Shown: in pieces, positions 32,160 through 41,197 of the stretch
How positions within the stretch are numbered: position 1 is the first letter of the stretch
Layout: the number at the start of each line of letters is the position of its first letter
NCBI GenBank assembly: GCA_019420065.1
Contig: JAHZHX010000006.1
Coordinates: forward strand, 1-64,000
DNA: 64,000 nt
From: Clostridiales bacterium
GTDB taxonomy: Bacteria; Bacillota; Clostridia; Christensenellales; Aristaeellaceae
Reading direction: 5' to 3'
Notes under the pieces: generated by a model
Told to the model about the DNA's origin: nothing
The model's database searches: none
The model's input: only the letters and a program-made list of their open reading frames with translations
Program-made: the position numbers and the translations under genes

Positions 32160-33215
32160 TTATGGCGTATTCTCCTGCGCGGCGCAGCGGAATGCCCTTA
32201 GCGCGCCACGAAGACAAACAAAGAGCGGGAGCGACAGCAGCATTCCGCCCAAACCGCCAATCAGTCCGCCTGCCGACAAGAGCAGCAGCACGTAAGCGGG
32301 GTGCAGCCCGGTGGCGCCGCTCATCAGGTGCGGAGAAAGAAAGATGCTTTCCGCCTGCTGTACCAGAATCACGGCCACAACCGCCCATAGAACGGTGTAC
32401 ATCCCTTGCGGAAGGGAAAACAGCACGACGGGAATAGCGCCAAGGTAGGGGCCTACATAAGGGATCAGGTCGCAAATGCCCATGCAGATGCCCAGCAGCA
32501 GCCAGGCGGGAACGCCGACAATCAGCAGCGCCAGGGCGGTCAAAAGCGCTACGGCGCTGCTGACCAGCAGCTGGCCGCGAAAGTATCCGGCAATTTCACG
32601 CCGCATTTCCCGAAGGGCCGTCAGCGTGTGCTTGCGGCTGCGCAGCGGGACAAGCAGAGAAAGCTGAAAACAGAATATTTCCCGGTCGCGGAGAAAATAG
32701 TAGGCCAGTACCGGCGCCAGAAAGGCGCGCATGAGCTTATCGCCCATGCCGGCAAGCTTTTGCAGCGTGCGCGGCACGAGACTCAATACCGCTGTGCCAA
32801 GCTCCTGCAAAAGCTCTTCAGATGAAGCGAAGGACAGGTGAAAACGCTGGGAAAGGGGAGAGGCTGCGAGCCTGTCCAGTCCATCCTGCAAAAGATCGAT
32901 CAGCTGCGGAATGGCCTCGGCCGCCAGCGATAATTGCAGACCGAGCTGAGGCAGCAAAAGCCATAGAAAAACGCCAAGCGCCAACAGAAAGGTGCAAAGC
33001 GACAGAATGGCGGAAAGGCCTGCCGGCAGACGGCGCTCAAAGCGGGCGGCAATCGGGCGCGCGGCCCAGGCGAGCAGCACTGCCAGCGCAATTTGAAACA
33101 GAAGACTTGTCAGCGCCCGGCGGAACAGAAGGATGAAAAGCGCCGCGGCCGCCGCAACCAGCATAATGCGGATGCGGCGCGGCAGGCCGCGGCCCTCGCT
33201 TTTGAGCGCGGACAT
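32160..33215 (-). CDS. AI-2E family transporter
   Basis: A 351-residue polytopic protein of the AI-2E/PerM (UPF0118) family. Paired N-terminal helices, a soluble loop with LRDREIFCFQ and REMRREIAGYFRGQLL, and the conserved C-terminal patch ICDLIPYVGPYLGAIPVVL followed by PHLMSGATGLHPAYVLLLL. Members export small molecules or act in sporulation (YtvI). In Bacillus a homologue (YrrI) lies near the same ireB block; here alaS, which usually stands between them, is missing. Confidence 0.92.
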   Translation of the reverse strand: MSALKSEGRGLPRRIRIMLVAAAAALFILLFRRALTSLLFQIALAVLLAWAARPIAARFERRLPAGLSAILSLCTFLLALGVFLWLLLPQLGLQLSLAAEAIPQLIDLLQDGLDRLAASPLSQRFHLSFASSEELLQELGTAVLSLVPRTLQKLAGMGDKLMRAFLAPVLAYYFLRDREIFCFQLSLLVPLRSRKHTLTALREMRREIAGYFRGQLLVSSAVALLTALALLIVGVPAWLLLGICMGICDLIPYVGPYLGAIPVVLFSLPQGMYTVLWAVVAVILVQQAESIFLSPHLMSGATGLHPAYVLLLLSAGGLIGGLGGMLLSLPLFVCLRGALRAFRCAAQENTP

Positions 33216-33216
33216 G

Positions 33217-33360
33217 TTATAGTCCCAGCTTTCTGCACATCATGCGCTTGGCGTGCTTCATTTGCTTGAGGGAGTGCTGCATGCATTTGCGCATTGCGCC
33301 CATTTTGCAGCCCATGGTATAACCGATGGCGCCGCCCAGCATCAAACCATAGAGTTTCAT
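33217..33360 (-). CDS. 47-residue Met/Cys/Lys-rich small protein
   Basis: A frame too short for normal gene finders. It starts at ATG 33360 with AAGGAGG eight bases upstream and ends one base before the AI-2E gene, so it is coupled to it. A short Gly-zipper-like hydrophobic part (GLMLGGAIGYTMG) is followed by a helix rich in Met, Lys, His and Cys: 9 Met, 3 Cys and 2 His in 47 residues. It could be a membrane-associated peptide or bind a soft metal; both are inference. Confidence 0.72.
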   Translation of the reverse strand: MKLYGLMLGGAIGYTMGCKMGAMRKCMQHSLKQMKHAKRMMCRKLGL

Positions 33361-33375
33361 CCCGGTTCCTCCTTT

Positions 33376-33801
33376 CTACCTGCATGGAATCGTGACGTGA
33401 CCGGTGCTGCCGTAGGCCTTTACGTCAAAAGCCGTGGCAAAAAAACGCCCGTCGATCAGGTCGTCCAGCGGGCCGGAGGAGATTTCAAGCGCCGTTACGC
33501 GCAGCGTTGTTTCATCCAGCAGCGCGTCCGTTACAATCCCGATGCGCGCGCCGTTGGCGTCAGTCACACGGAACAGCTTGTAAGCGGCGTCCTTTGGCAT
33601 GCGCACGGGACGGGCGTTGCCAATCACAGCCAGCTGGCCCAGCATGTCAATGTTCTCTGCGCTTAGCCAGCGCGATACGCGCAGCCCGTCTCTGAGCACC
33701 AGGCCGGACAAAGAACGGCCATCCTCCCGCAGCACGCCGCGAACGATCGTGCCGATTTGCCGCCCGTTGCGAATTACGGGCAGTCCGATCAAACGTTTCA
33801 T
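33376..33801 (-). CDS. PRC-barrel domain protein (YrrD-like)
   Basis: Two PRC-barrel-like halves: MKRLIGLPVIRNGRQIGTIV and, from about residue 80, AAYKLFRVTDANGARIGIVTD. Such proteins occur near ireB/alaS loci (YrrD in Bacillus). The ATG at 33801 gives the usual domain start but lacks a strong Shine-Dalgarno; a TTG at 33861 would add a 20-residue hydrophobic N-terminal segment that could anchor the protein. The upstream 60 bases are very AT-rich and probably contain the promoter. It precedes the 47-residue gene by 15 bases. Confidence 0.8.
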   Translation of the reverse strand: MKRLIGLPVIRNGRQIGTIVRGVLREDGRSLSGLVLRDGLRVSRWLSAENIDMLGQLAVIGNARPVRMPKDAAYKLFRVTDANGARIGIVTDALLDETTLRVTALEISSGPLDDLIDGRFFATAFDVKAYGSTGHVTIPCR

Positions 33802-33922
33802 ACCGGTCAATGCAATCACCAGTCCTATTATTGCCGCCAGCACGGCAGAAATGAGTGGCAAATAAACGAAAATAATACTATATTACAAAATTAACATTTA
33901 TAAGTATATTATTATAGATTAT

Positions 33923-35086
33923 TTATAAACTATTTTCTCCATTTAAAGGCGCTAAACGGATAAAAGTCGGCAAAAATCCAATGAATGCAGCCAGACAAAG
34001 CGCCCCCATCAGCAAAAAACCTGCACGAGGATTGCCCAGATATGTGCTGAGCAGGGCGCCGGAGAGAACACCGAATACGCGCGAAAAACCGAATCCAACA
34101 ATGCTGAGCAGCATTTGCGCGCTGGAACGCAGCGCTTTTGGCGCGGTGAGGCTGATGTATTTTGCCATAGAAAAACTGATAACGGAAAATCCCATTCCAT
34201 GCAGCAGCTGACAGCAAAAGACAAGCCAGAGCTGGCTCCATAAGCCCATCAGCAGAAAGCGTGCCGCCAGCGTGAAAGCGGCAAGCAGCAGAAGCCGTCC
34301 GGCGCCCCAGCGGGAAAACAGGCGGTCTCCAAAAAACAAAAAGGGGATCTCGCTCAACGAGGCGAGAAAATAAGAAAGACCCAGCAGCTGCGGACTGCTT
34401 CCGGGCAGCGCCGTAAAGTATACGGAATAATAACTGAAAAAGTAGCCCAGCGCTGCTTGCAGCAGCATCATAAGCAGCAGCAGCGGACGAATGTGCGGCA
34501 GCTGCAAAACACGGGAAAAAGGAACGCGCTGTTTGCCGTGCTGATGTCCGGGCGCGCGCGGCAGCAGCATGGCGCCGACGAACATGAGAACAAGGCCGCC
34601 GGCGCAGATGAACGGGACGAGGGCATAGCTTTGGCCCAGAATACGGCCGAAAATCAGATTGCTGAAAGCGAAGGCGAGGCATCCGGCGATGCGAACCGGC
34701 CCGAAGGGCAGCTGCCGCTGTTCCAGATTTTCAAGGATGATACTGTCGCTCATGGGCTGAATGGCGGGGTAAACCGCGGCGAAGGCGGCGCTGAGCAGCA
34801 GCAGCGGGATAAAGCCGGAAAGCATGCGGTAAACCGGCATGAGCAGCCCGGCGCAGCCGATGGCAAGCAGCAGCGATGTATTCCGCCAGCGCATCCGGTC
34901 GCTGACGATTCCCCATATAGGCTGAGAAAAGGCGGCAAAAAGCGGAAAAGAAACCAGCAGCAGCATGAGACGGTGACCGTCCATGCCTTGCTGCTGGTAA
35001 TACTTTGCCATAAAACCCTGATACACAGCATTTGTACCGTAATACAGCGCCAGAAACAGCGCGCTGCGCCAGGCGGCTTTTTTCAA
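33923..35086 (-). CDS. Major facilitator superfamily transporter (MFS_1-like)
   Basis: A 387-residue 12-helix transporter. The loop between helices 2 and 3 reads PIWGIVSDRMRWRN, the MFS motif A variant, and helix starts SALFLALYYGTNAVYQGF resemble the LacY/nucleoside-symporter-like MFS branch. FGPVRIAGCLAFAFSNLIFG matches the GSxG(F) part of that branch. The substrate cannot be told. It follows rpiB by 15 bases, which might suggest a sugar. Confidence 0.88.
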   Translation of the reverse strand: MKKAAWRSALFLALYYGTNAVYQGFMAKYYQQQGMDGHRLMLLLVSFPLFAAFSQPIWGIVSDRMRWRNTSLLLAIGCAGLLMPVYRMLSGFIPLLLLSAAFAAVYPAIQPMSDSIILENLEQRQLPFGPVRIAGCLAFAFSNLIFGRILGQSYALVPFICAGGLVLMFVGAMLLPRAPGHQHGKQRVPFSRVLQLPHIRPLLLLMMLLQAALGYFFSYYSVYFTALPGSSPQLLGLSYFLASLSEIPFLFFGDRLFSRWGAGRLLLLAAFTLAARFLLMGLWSQLWLVFCCQLLHGMGFSVISFSMAKYISLTAPKALRSSAQMLLSIVGFGFSRVFGVLSGALLSTYLGNPRAGFLLMGALCLAAFIGFLPTFIRLAPLNGENSL

Positions 35087-35101
35087 TTTTTGTCTCCCTT
35101 T

Positions 35102-35551
35102 TTATTCAATGTCCTCGCCGCGCTCAAGCGCCGAAATCATGTCAACGCGCAGCTGGTGACGCCCGCCTTCGAAACCGGTGGTGAGGAACACGCGCGCGAT
35201 TTCCTTGGCCAGCTCAGGCCCGATGATGCGCGCGCCCATGGCGAGCATATTGGCGTTGTTGTGGCGGCGCGCCAGCGAGGCGGACAAAGGCTCCGAACAG
35301 GTTACGCAGCGGATGCCGTGAATCTTGTTGGCGGCAAGGCCGATGCCCAGCCCCGTGCCGCACAGCAGGATGCCATAATCGCATTCGCCTGCGGCGACCG
35401 CGCGCGCGGCCCGGGCGGCAAAAACAGGGTAATTGCAGCTGGCGCTTTCATAAGAGCCGTAATCGTGATATTCAAGCCCCATTTCATCCAAGAGCTTTTT
35501 GATTTCCTTTTTCAGTTCCAGCGCGGAATGGTCGTTTGCGATGGCAATCAT
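35102..35551 (-). CDS. rpiB: Ribose-5-phosphate isomerase B
   Basis: Interconverts ribose 5-phosphate and ribulose 5-phosphate. The RpiB/LacAB fold is clear: IAIANDHSALELKKEIKKLL, then the active-site Cys in GILLCGTGLGIGLAANK and the catalytic-side His pair in ARRHNNANMLAMGAR. Length 149. The ATG is preceded by GAGGA; a promoter lies 40 bases upstream. Confidence 0.95.
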   Translation of the reverse strand: MIAIANDHSALELKKEIKKLLDEMGLEYHDYGSYESASCNYPVFAARAARAVAAGECDYGILLCGTGLGIGLAANKIHGIRCVTCSEPLSASLARRHNNANMLAMGARIIGPELAKEIARVFLTTGFEGGRHQLRVDMISALERGEDIE

Positions 35552-35590
35552 GGCGAAGATCCTCGATTCATGCAGATTTTTTGCATGCAC

Positions 35591-35619
35591 AGGATACCAC
35601 GATCTTAGCGGAGCGTCAA
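35591..35619 (-). promoter_or_regulatory. rpiB promoter
   Basis: Minus-strand TTGACG (35614-35619), 17-base spacer, TATCCT (35591-35596). Confidence 0.6.
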
Positions 35620-35699
35620 GCGCGACAGGGGGAGTTTGCCCAATATTCTTTTGCATATGCATGAAAGTGTAAAAAAACTGTAACGCTTTGCCATGCGGT

Positions 35700-35728
35700 T
35701 TGCAATTTGACGCGGATGCCACTATAAT
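35700..35728 (+). promoter_or_regulatory. Promoter of the membrane glycosyltransferase-like gene
   Basis: TTGCAA (35700-35705), 17 bases, perfect TATAAT (35723-35728); the ATG follows 22 bases later, leaving a very short leader. Confidence 0.7.
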
Positions 35729-35750
35729 AGAAGCGTTGACGGAAAGGAGT

Positions 35751-37730
35751 ATGCCGGTGCTGGGAATATTGTATTTGGCGGTTTATCTGCTGGCAGGCTG
35801 CATCATGGTTCGCGCCATTTTGCCGCAAAAAAGCATGGTGACGCGCATATGGCTGGGGGGAACGCTAGGCATTTTGCTGATGATGTGGCTTCCTGCGCTG
35901 CTGGCGTTTGTATTTCGGTTTTCATTGCTTGCGCATATGCTGGCGCTGATCCCGCTGTGCGCGGCGACCGCGGCGCTCTGGCATGCCCGCGACAGGCAGG
36001 CGCATGCGCGTTCGTTTGATAAAGAGGACAAGCGGCTTTTGCTTTTGCTGGCATGCGTCGCGCTGCCGCTGACGGCGCTTGGGGGATACTTGCAGTATAC
36101 CCATTGCCTGCGCGAAGCGGACGGGGCGCTCCATGTAGGGCAAAGCACCTATGGCGACCTGCCGCTGCATTTGGGGATTGTATCGAGCCTGCGCAACGCG
36201 GCTTTTCCGGCGGATTACAGCATTTTGCCGGGAGAACGGCTGACTTACCCCTTCCTGATGGACAGCTTTTCCACCAGTTTTATGCTCTTTGGCATGAGCC
36301 TGCGCTGGGCGGTGGTGCTGCCGGGCACGATGATGATGGGGCTGGTTTTTGCGGGATATATGATCCTGGCCTCCCGCATGGCTTCGGGGCGGCGCGCGGC
36401 GGTGCTGGCAACGCTGTTTGTGTTTGTCAACGGCGGACTGGGTTTCCTGTACAGCCTGGATACCCTGGGGGTGAGCAACGGCAGCGGCAGCGCGAATCCT
36501 TTGCAGGCGGGGACGTGGTTTGACCGGCTGGATACGATTCTTTACGGATGGTATCAAACGCCGGCCAACCATGCTGATTTTACCTATTATAATTTGCGCT
36601 GGAGCAACATCATTGCCGATATGCTGGTGCCGCAGCGTACCTTTCTGGGCGGGTGGTGCATCCTGCTGCCTTGCGTTTATCTGCTGTATGACGGCCTGGT
36701 GCAGCGAGAAAACGGGTACAATCTGCGCCAGACGGCGCTGCTGGGCGTGATGGCGGGCGGATTGCCGCTTCTGCATACGCATTCCTTCCTGGCGCTGGGG
36801 CTGCTGAGCGCGGGCTGGATGGTCTATGATCTGTGCCATCGGGGCAAAATCAGACCGTGGCTGCTTTACGGCGCGCTGGCCTGCGCGCTGGCAGCGCCGC
36901 AGCTGTTTTTGTGGACGTTTCGTCATACGCAAAGCAGCAGCGGATTTGTGCGTTTCCAGTTCAACTGGGTCAACAACGCATCGGGCGCCGGGCTGCGGGA
37001 TGGGTATTTGTGGTTCTATATCAAGAACATTGGTTTGCCGGTGCTGCTGCTGATAATGGCGCTGTGCGACAGAAACAAGCGCCGCAAGCAGATTGCCGCC
37101 GGGGCGTTTGCGATCTTTATCGCGGCGGAGCTTGTTCTCTTCCAGCCCAATGAATATGACAACAACAAGCTGTTTTACGTCTGGTGGGCGCTGTGCGCGG
37201 TGCTGGCGGCCGATTACGCGGTGGAAGTCTTTGATCGGCTGCGCGGCCTGCGGTCGCGGTATGTGCTGGCGGGTATAGCGGCGGCAGTCTGCTTTGCCAC
37301 AGGCACGCTGTCCATTGCCCGCGAATGTGTGAGCGACTATCAAATGTATTCCCGCAGCGATGTGGAAACGGCGGAATGGGTGGAGAAAAATACGGCGCAG
37401 GACGATACGTTCATCTGCTGGACGCAGCATATCAATCCGGTATCCGGGCTGGCGGGGCGCAGGATCGTTTGCGGCCCGGGATTGTGGCTGTACTGGCATG
37501 GCTATGATCTGGGCGAGCGGGAGGAGGAAATCCGCCGTTTTTATGCCGATCCGCAGGCGAATGCCGACGTGCTGGAAAAATATCAGGTGGACTATATCAT
37601 GATTGGCGACTACGAGCGCAGCAGCCTGACCGTGAATGAGGAGGCGATTGCCGCGCGCTATTCGCTGGCGTTTGAAAGCGGCAATGGGCGGCTGCGCATT
37701 TACCGCGTGGAGGGGATAAGCGATGATTGA
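35751..37730 (+). CDS. Large polytopic membrane protein, GT-C glycosyltransferase-like
   Basis: About 659 residues with roughly 13 membrane helices. After the first helices an outside loop begins near residue 115 (YTHCLREADGALHVGQSTYGDLP), where an Asp/His-containing loop would be the acceptor site of a GT-C enzyme, and a soluble C-terminal domain (from about residue 545, DVETAEWVEKNTAQDDTFICW) resembles those of YfhO/PMT-like lipid-linked sugar transferases. It overlaps the next small gene and is near GtrA, which fits polyprenyl-phosphate sugar chemistry. AAGGAG is close to the ATG; a GTG six bases later is an alternative start. Confidence 0.7.
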   Translation: MPVLGILYLAVYLLAGCIMVRAILPQKSMVTRIWLGGTLGILLMMWLPALLAFVFRFSLLAHMLALIPLCAATAALWHARDRQAHARSFDKEDKRLLLLLACVALPLTALGGYLQYTHCLREADGALHVGQSTYGDLPLHLGIVSSLRNAAFPADYSILPGERLTYPFLMDSFSTSFMLFGMSLRWAVVLPGTMMMGLVFAGYMILASRMASGRRAAVLATLFVFVNGGLGFLYSLDTLGVSNGSGSANPLQAGTWFDRLDTILYGWYQTPANHADFTYYNLRWSNIIADMLVPQRTFLGGWCILLPCVYLLYDGLVQRENGYNLRQTALLGVMAGGLPLLHTHSFLALGLLSAGWMVYDLCHRGKIRPWLLYGALACALAAPQLFLWTFRHTQSSSGFVRFQFNWVNNASGAGLRDGYLWFYIKNIGLPVLLLIMALCDRNKRRKQIAAGAFAIFIAAELVLFQPNEYDNNKLFYVWWALCAVLAADYAVEVFDRLRGLRSRYVLAGIAAAVCFATGTLSIARECVSDYQMYSRSDVETAEWVEKNTAQDDTFICWTQHINPVSGLAGRRIVCGPGLWLYWHGYDLGEREEEIRRFYADPQANADVLEKYQVDYIMIGDYERSSLTVNEEAIAARYSLAFESGNGRLRIYRVEGISDD

Positions 37731-37977
37731 GCGTTTCTTGCGCTACTCCCTGGAGCATAAGCGGCGGATCACCTGGATGGCTGCGGATGAAAAAGGGATT
37801 CGCAGGATAAGCGGCACGGTAACACAGATGGAGGACGGGCGCTTTTTCTATAAAGAGTCCCCGAAAAAGAAGGAACGGGAAATGATGGTGTGTGACGTGC
37901 TTTCTGCCGCTTATGCGCGCGGCGATGATGGGGATACTCTGAAAAATGAAGCGATGGAGGCTGAAAATGGTCAATAA
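37723..37977 (+). CDS. 84-residue protein of unknown function
   Basis: A small soluble protein (RFLRYSLEHKRRITWMAADE; GTVTQMEDGRFFYKES) with a likely small beta-barrel core and an acidic tail. It overlaps the membrane glycosyltransferase-like gene by eight bases and the gtrA-like gene by eleven, so all three are co-translated. Not a known family to me. Confidence 0.65.
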   Translation: MIERFLRYSLEHKRRITWMAADEKGIRRISGTVTQMEDGRFFYKESPKKKEREMMVCDVLSAAYARGDDGDTLKNEAMEAENGQ

Positions 37978-38464
37978 AATCAGAGCGCTGCTGCGCGATC
38001 GGGAAAAGATGCGCGAGCTGCTGCTGTATCTGGTATTTGGCGTGCTGACAACGGCGGTCAGCTGGGGAGTATATTTTATCTGGCGGCAGGCACTGCGCCT
38101 GAGCAGCTATCCGCTTGACAGCGCGCAGTATACGCTGATCGCCAATTCCGGACAGGTGCTGGCCTTTGTCCTCTCCGTTGCTTTTGCGTTTGTGACCAAC
38201 CGGCGCTATGTTTTTCGCAGCAGCCGAACGGCAAAGGATGGATTGTGGAAGGAGCTGGGACTGTTTGTTTCCTCCCGCGTGCTGTCGGCGGTGCTGTTTG
38301 ATTTGGCGCTGTTCAACCTTTTGCTGCTGCTTTTGAAGAACGGCATGCCCAATGCCGATCTGTGGATCAAGCTGGCGATGAACGTATTGGTCGTTGTTTT
38401 CAATTATGCGGCCAGCAAATGGGTGGTGTTCAAAAAGAGCAGGGAGAAAAATGTCAGAAAGTGA
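37967..38464 (+). CDS. GtrA-family membrane protein
   Basis: GtrA-type proteins are thought to flip or help flip polyprenyl-phosphate-linked sugars. The 165-residue protein has four helices with the family patches LVFGVLTTAVSWGVYFI, AFVLSVAFAFVTNRRYVF and VVFNYAASKWVVFK. The ATG at 37967 has GGAGG six bases upstream. Together with the preceding large membrane protein it suggests a cell-envelope glycosylation unit. Confidence 0.9.
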   Translation: MVNKIRALLRDREKMRELLLYLVFGVLTTAVSWGVYFIWRQALRLSSYPLDSAQYTLIANSGQVLAFVLSVAFAFVTNRRYVFRSSRTAKDGLWKELGLFVSSRVLSAVLFDLALFNLLLLLLKNGMPNADLWIKLAMNVLVVVFNYAASKWVVFKKSREKNVRK

Positions 38465-38494
38465 TTGCATCCACGGCATGAACAATGCTATAAT
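38465..38494 (+). promoter_or_regulatory. fba promoter
   Basis: TTGCAT (38465-38470), 18 bases, TATAAT (38489-38494), 43 bases before the aldolase start. Confidence 0.65.
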
Positions 38495-38513
38495 AAACAG
38501 GATTCTCATTTAA

Positions 38514-39503
<990 letters not shown>

Positions 39504-39514
39504 TTCAAAACAAC

Positions 39515-39557
39515 AAAAAACGGCTGATTCCTTTGACAAGGAGTCAGCCGTTTTTTT
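39515..39557 (+). terminator. fba terminator
   Basis: CGGCTGATTCCTT pairs with AAGGAGTCAGCCG (one G-T pair), A-tract before and TTTTTTT after. Confidence 0.9.
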
Positions 39558-39585
39558 GCACGCATTTTTGCCCTTGGCATAAGAT
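39556..39585 (+). promoter_or_regulatory. Putative promoter of the first ABC importer
   Basis: TTGCAC (39556-39561), 18 bases, TAAGAT (39580-39585). The -10 lies in a small inverted repeat, TGGCAT-AAG-ATGCCA (39575-39589), which might be an operator. Confidence 0.45.
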
Positions 39586-39633
39586 GCCAGTGAGACGTGA
39601 CGGCTGCTGCCGCCACGGAAAGGGGGGACTCGC

Positions 39634-40392
39634 TTGATCGTTGAAATTGAGGGCGTACACAAAGTATACCAGTCTCCCGAGGGCGAGATCGATGCGCTGA
39701 AGGATATATCGCTTGCGATGCCTGAGGGAGAATTTCTCAGTATTGTCGGCCCGAGCGGCTGCGGAAAATCGACGCTGCTTTCTATCCTGGCCGGGCTGGA
39801 AAAGCCCAGCGGCGGTATGATACGCATTGACGGCGAAGAAATAAACGGCGCCAGCCGCAAGGTAGGCTACATGCCGCAAAAGGATCAGCTGTTTTCCTGG
39901 CGTACCATCTGGGGAAATGTGACCTTGGGTCTGGAAATTCAGCATCAAAAGGATGAAAAACGCAAACAGCGGGTGCGTGCGCTGCTGGAGCGCTATGGCC
40001 TGGCGGAGTTTGCCTCCTGCGTGCCTGCGCAGCTGTCAGGCGGCATGCGCCAACGGTGCGCGCTGATTCGCACGCTGGCCACGGAACCGCGGATTCTTTT
40101 GCTGGATGAGCCGTTCTCGGCGCTGGATTATCAAACGCGCCTGGCGGTATCGGACGATATTCATACCATTATCCGCCAGGAGGGAAAAACGGCCATTCTG
40201 GTTACGCACGATATTGCCGAAAGTGTGAGCATGTCCGACCGCGTGGCGGTGCTCAGCGCGCGTCCGGGACGGCTGAAAAATATTCATGACCTGTCACCGC
40301 TCAAAGGACTTACGCCGATGCAGCGGCGCGACCATCCGCTGTTTCACGCTTATTTTAACGATATATGGAAGGAGCTGGAGATCAGTGGCTGA
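39634..40392 (+). CDS. ABC importer ATP-binding protein (SsuB/TauB/ThiZ group)
   Basis: The 252-residue ATPase has Walker A GPSGCGKST at residue 45, the Q-loop MPQKDQLFSWRT, signature LSGGMRQRCALIR, Walker B RILLLDEPFSALDYQTR and the H-loop VTHDIAES. The WR residues after the Q-loop are typical of the nitrate/sulfonate/taurine/pyrimidine importer ATPases. The start is TTG after a G-rich site. It overlaps the permease gene by eight bases. Confidence 0.92.
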   Translation: MIVEIEGVHKVYQSPEGEIDALKDISLAMPEGEFLSIVGPSGCGKSTLLSILAGLEKPSGGMIRIDGEEINGASRKVGYMPQKDQLFSWRTIWGNVTLGLEIQHQKDEKRKQRVRALLERYGLAEFASCVPAQLSGGMRQRCALIRTLATEPRILLLDEPFSALDYQTRLAVSDDIHTIIRQEGKTAILVTHDIAESVSMSDRVAVLSARPGRLKNIHDLSPLKGLTPMQRRDHPLFHAYFNDIWKELEISG

Positions 40393-41197
40393 AACGCTTT
40401 CGGCTGAAAGGCAAAGATACCTGCGGCGCCGCGTGCGCGCGCGCCGGGCGGTCGCGGCGGCGCAGATCATACTGCTGCTGCTGCTTTTGCTCCTGTGGGA
40501 GGCGGCGGCGCGGATGAAATGGATTGATTCCTTTATCACCAGCAGCCCGTCGCGCGTTTGGAATACTTTTAAAAATTTATATGCATCGGGTGATTTATTC
40601 CGCCATTTGAGCGTATCCTGTCTTGAAACGGTGGTGGGATTTACCGCCGGCACAATGATCGGCACGCTGGTGGCCGTGCTGCTGTGGTGGTTTCCTACCC
40701 TGTCGCGGGTGCTTGATCCCTATCTTGTGGTGCTCAATTCCTTGCCCAAAACGGCGCTGGGACCGATCTTTATTGTCTGGATCGGCGCGGGGCCTGCATC
40801 GATCATTGCCATGACGCTGGCAATCTCGCTGATCGTGACCATTCTGGAAATGCACAACGGCTTTCTGGGGGTGGATAGGGGCAAGATGAACCTGATGAAA
40901 ACGCTGGGCGCGGGAAAATGGCAAACGTTGATGAAGCTGGTGCTGCCGGCAAATCTGGGCACGTTTATCAATGCCCTGAAGGTGAATGTCGGTCTGTCCT
41001 GGGTAGGCGTAATCATGGGTGAATTCCTGGTATCCAAGGCCGGGCTGGGCTACCTGATCGTGTACGGCTCGCAGGTATTCAAAATGGATCTGGTCATGGC
41101 GACCGTCATCCTGCTGCTGATTGCGGCGGCGGTGATGTATCAGTGCGTGCTTCTGCTTGAGAAAGCACTAAAAAAACATATGGGGGTATCGGCATGA
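40385..41197 (+). CDS. ABC importer permease (SsuC/ThiX group)
   Basis: A 270-residue protein with six membrane helices and the EAA-loop NLMKTLGAGKWQTLMKLVLP that contacts the ATPase. The N-terminal cytoplasmic tail is Arg-rich. The likely start is GTG, eight bases inside the previous gene, with GGAG upstream; the longer frame to 40286 has an unlikely N-terminus. It overlaps the next gene by four bases. Confidence 0.9.
   Translation: MAETLSAERQRYLRRRVRARRAVAAAQIILLLLLLLLWEAAARMKWIDSFITSSPSRVWNTFKNLYASGDLFRHLSVSCLETVVGFTAGTMIGTLVAVLLWWFPTLSRVLDPYLVVLNSLPKTALGPIFIVWIGAGPASIIAMTLAISLIVTILEMHNGFLGVDRGKMNLMKTLGAGKWQTLMKLVLPANLGTFINALKVNVGLSWVGVIMGEFLVSKAGLGYLIVYGSQVFKMDLVMATVILLLIAAAVMYQCVLLLEKALKKHMGVSA

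Noticed and set aside
32089..32475. Upstream extension of ireB to 216 residues
   Set aside because: It lies over the end of the AI-2E gene; IreB proteins are about 85-90 residues and the TTG start has a perfect ribosome site.
35922..37499. A 525-codon minus-strand frame opposite the GT-C-like gene
   Set aside because: Arg/Gln/His-rich translation with no motif; the plus strand is a clear membrane protein with promoter and ribosome site.
39504..39633. Possible TPP or other riboswitch before the first ABC importer
   Set aside because: The leader is short and lacks the conserved CUGAGA or other riboswitch cores; only a small inverted repeat is seen.
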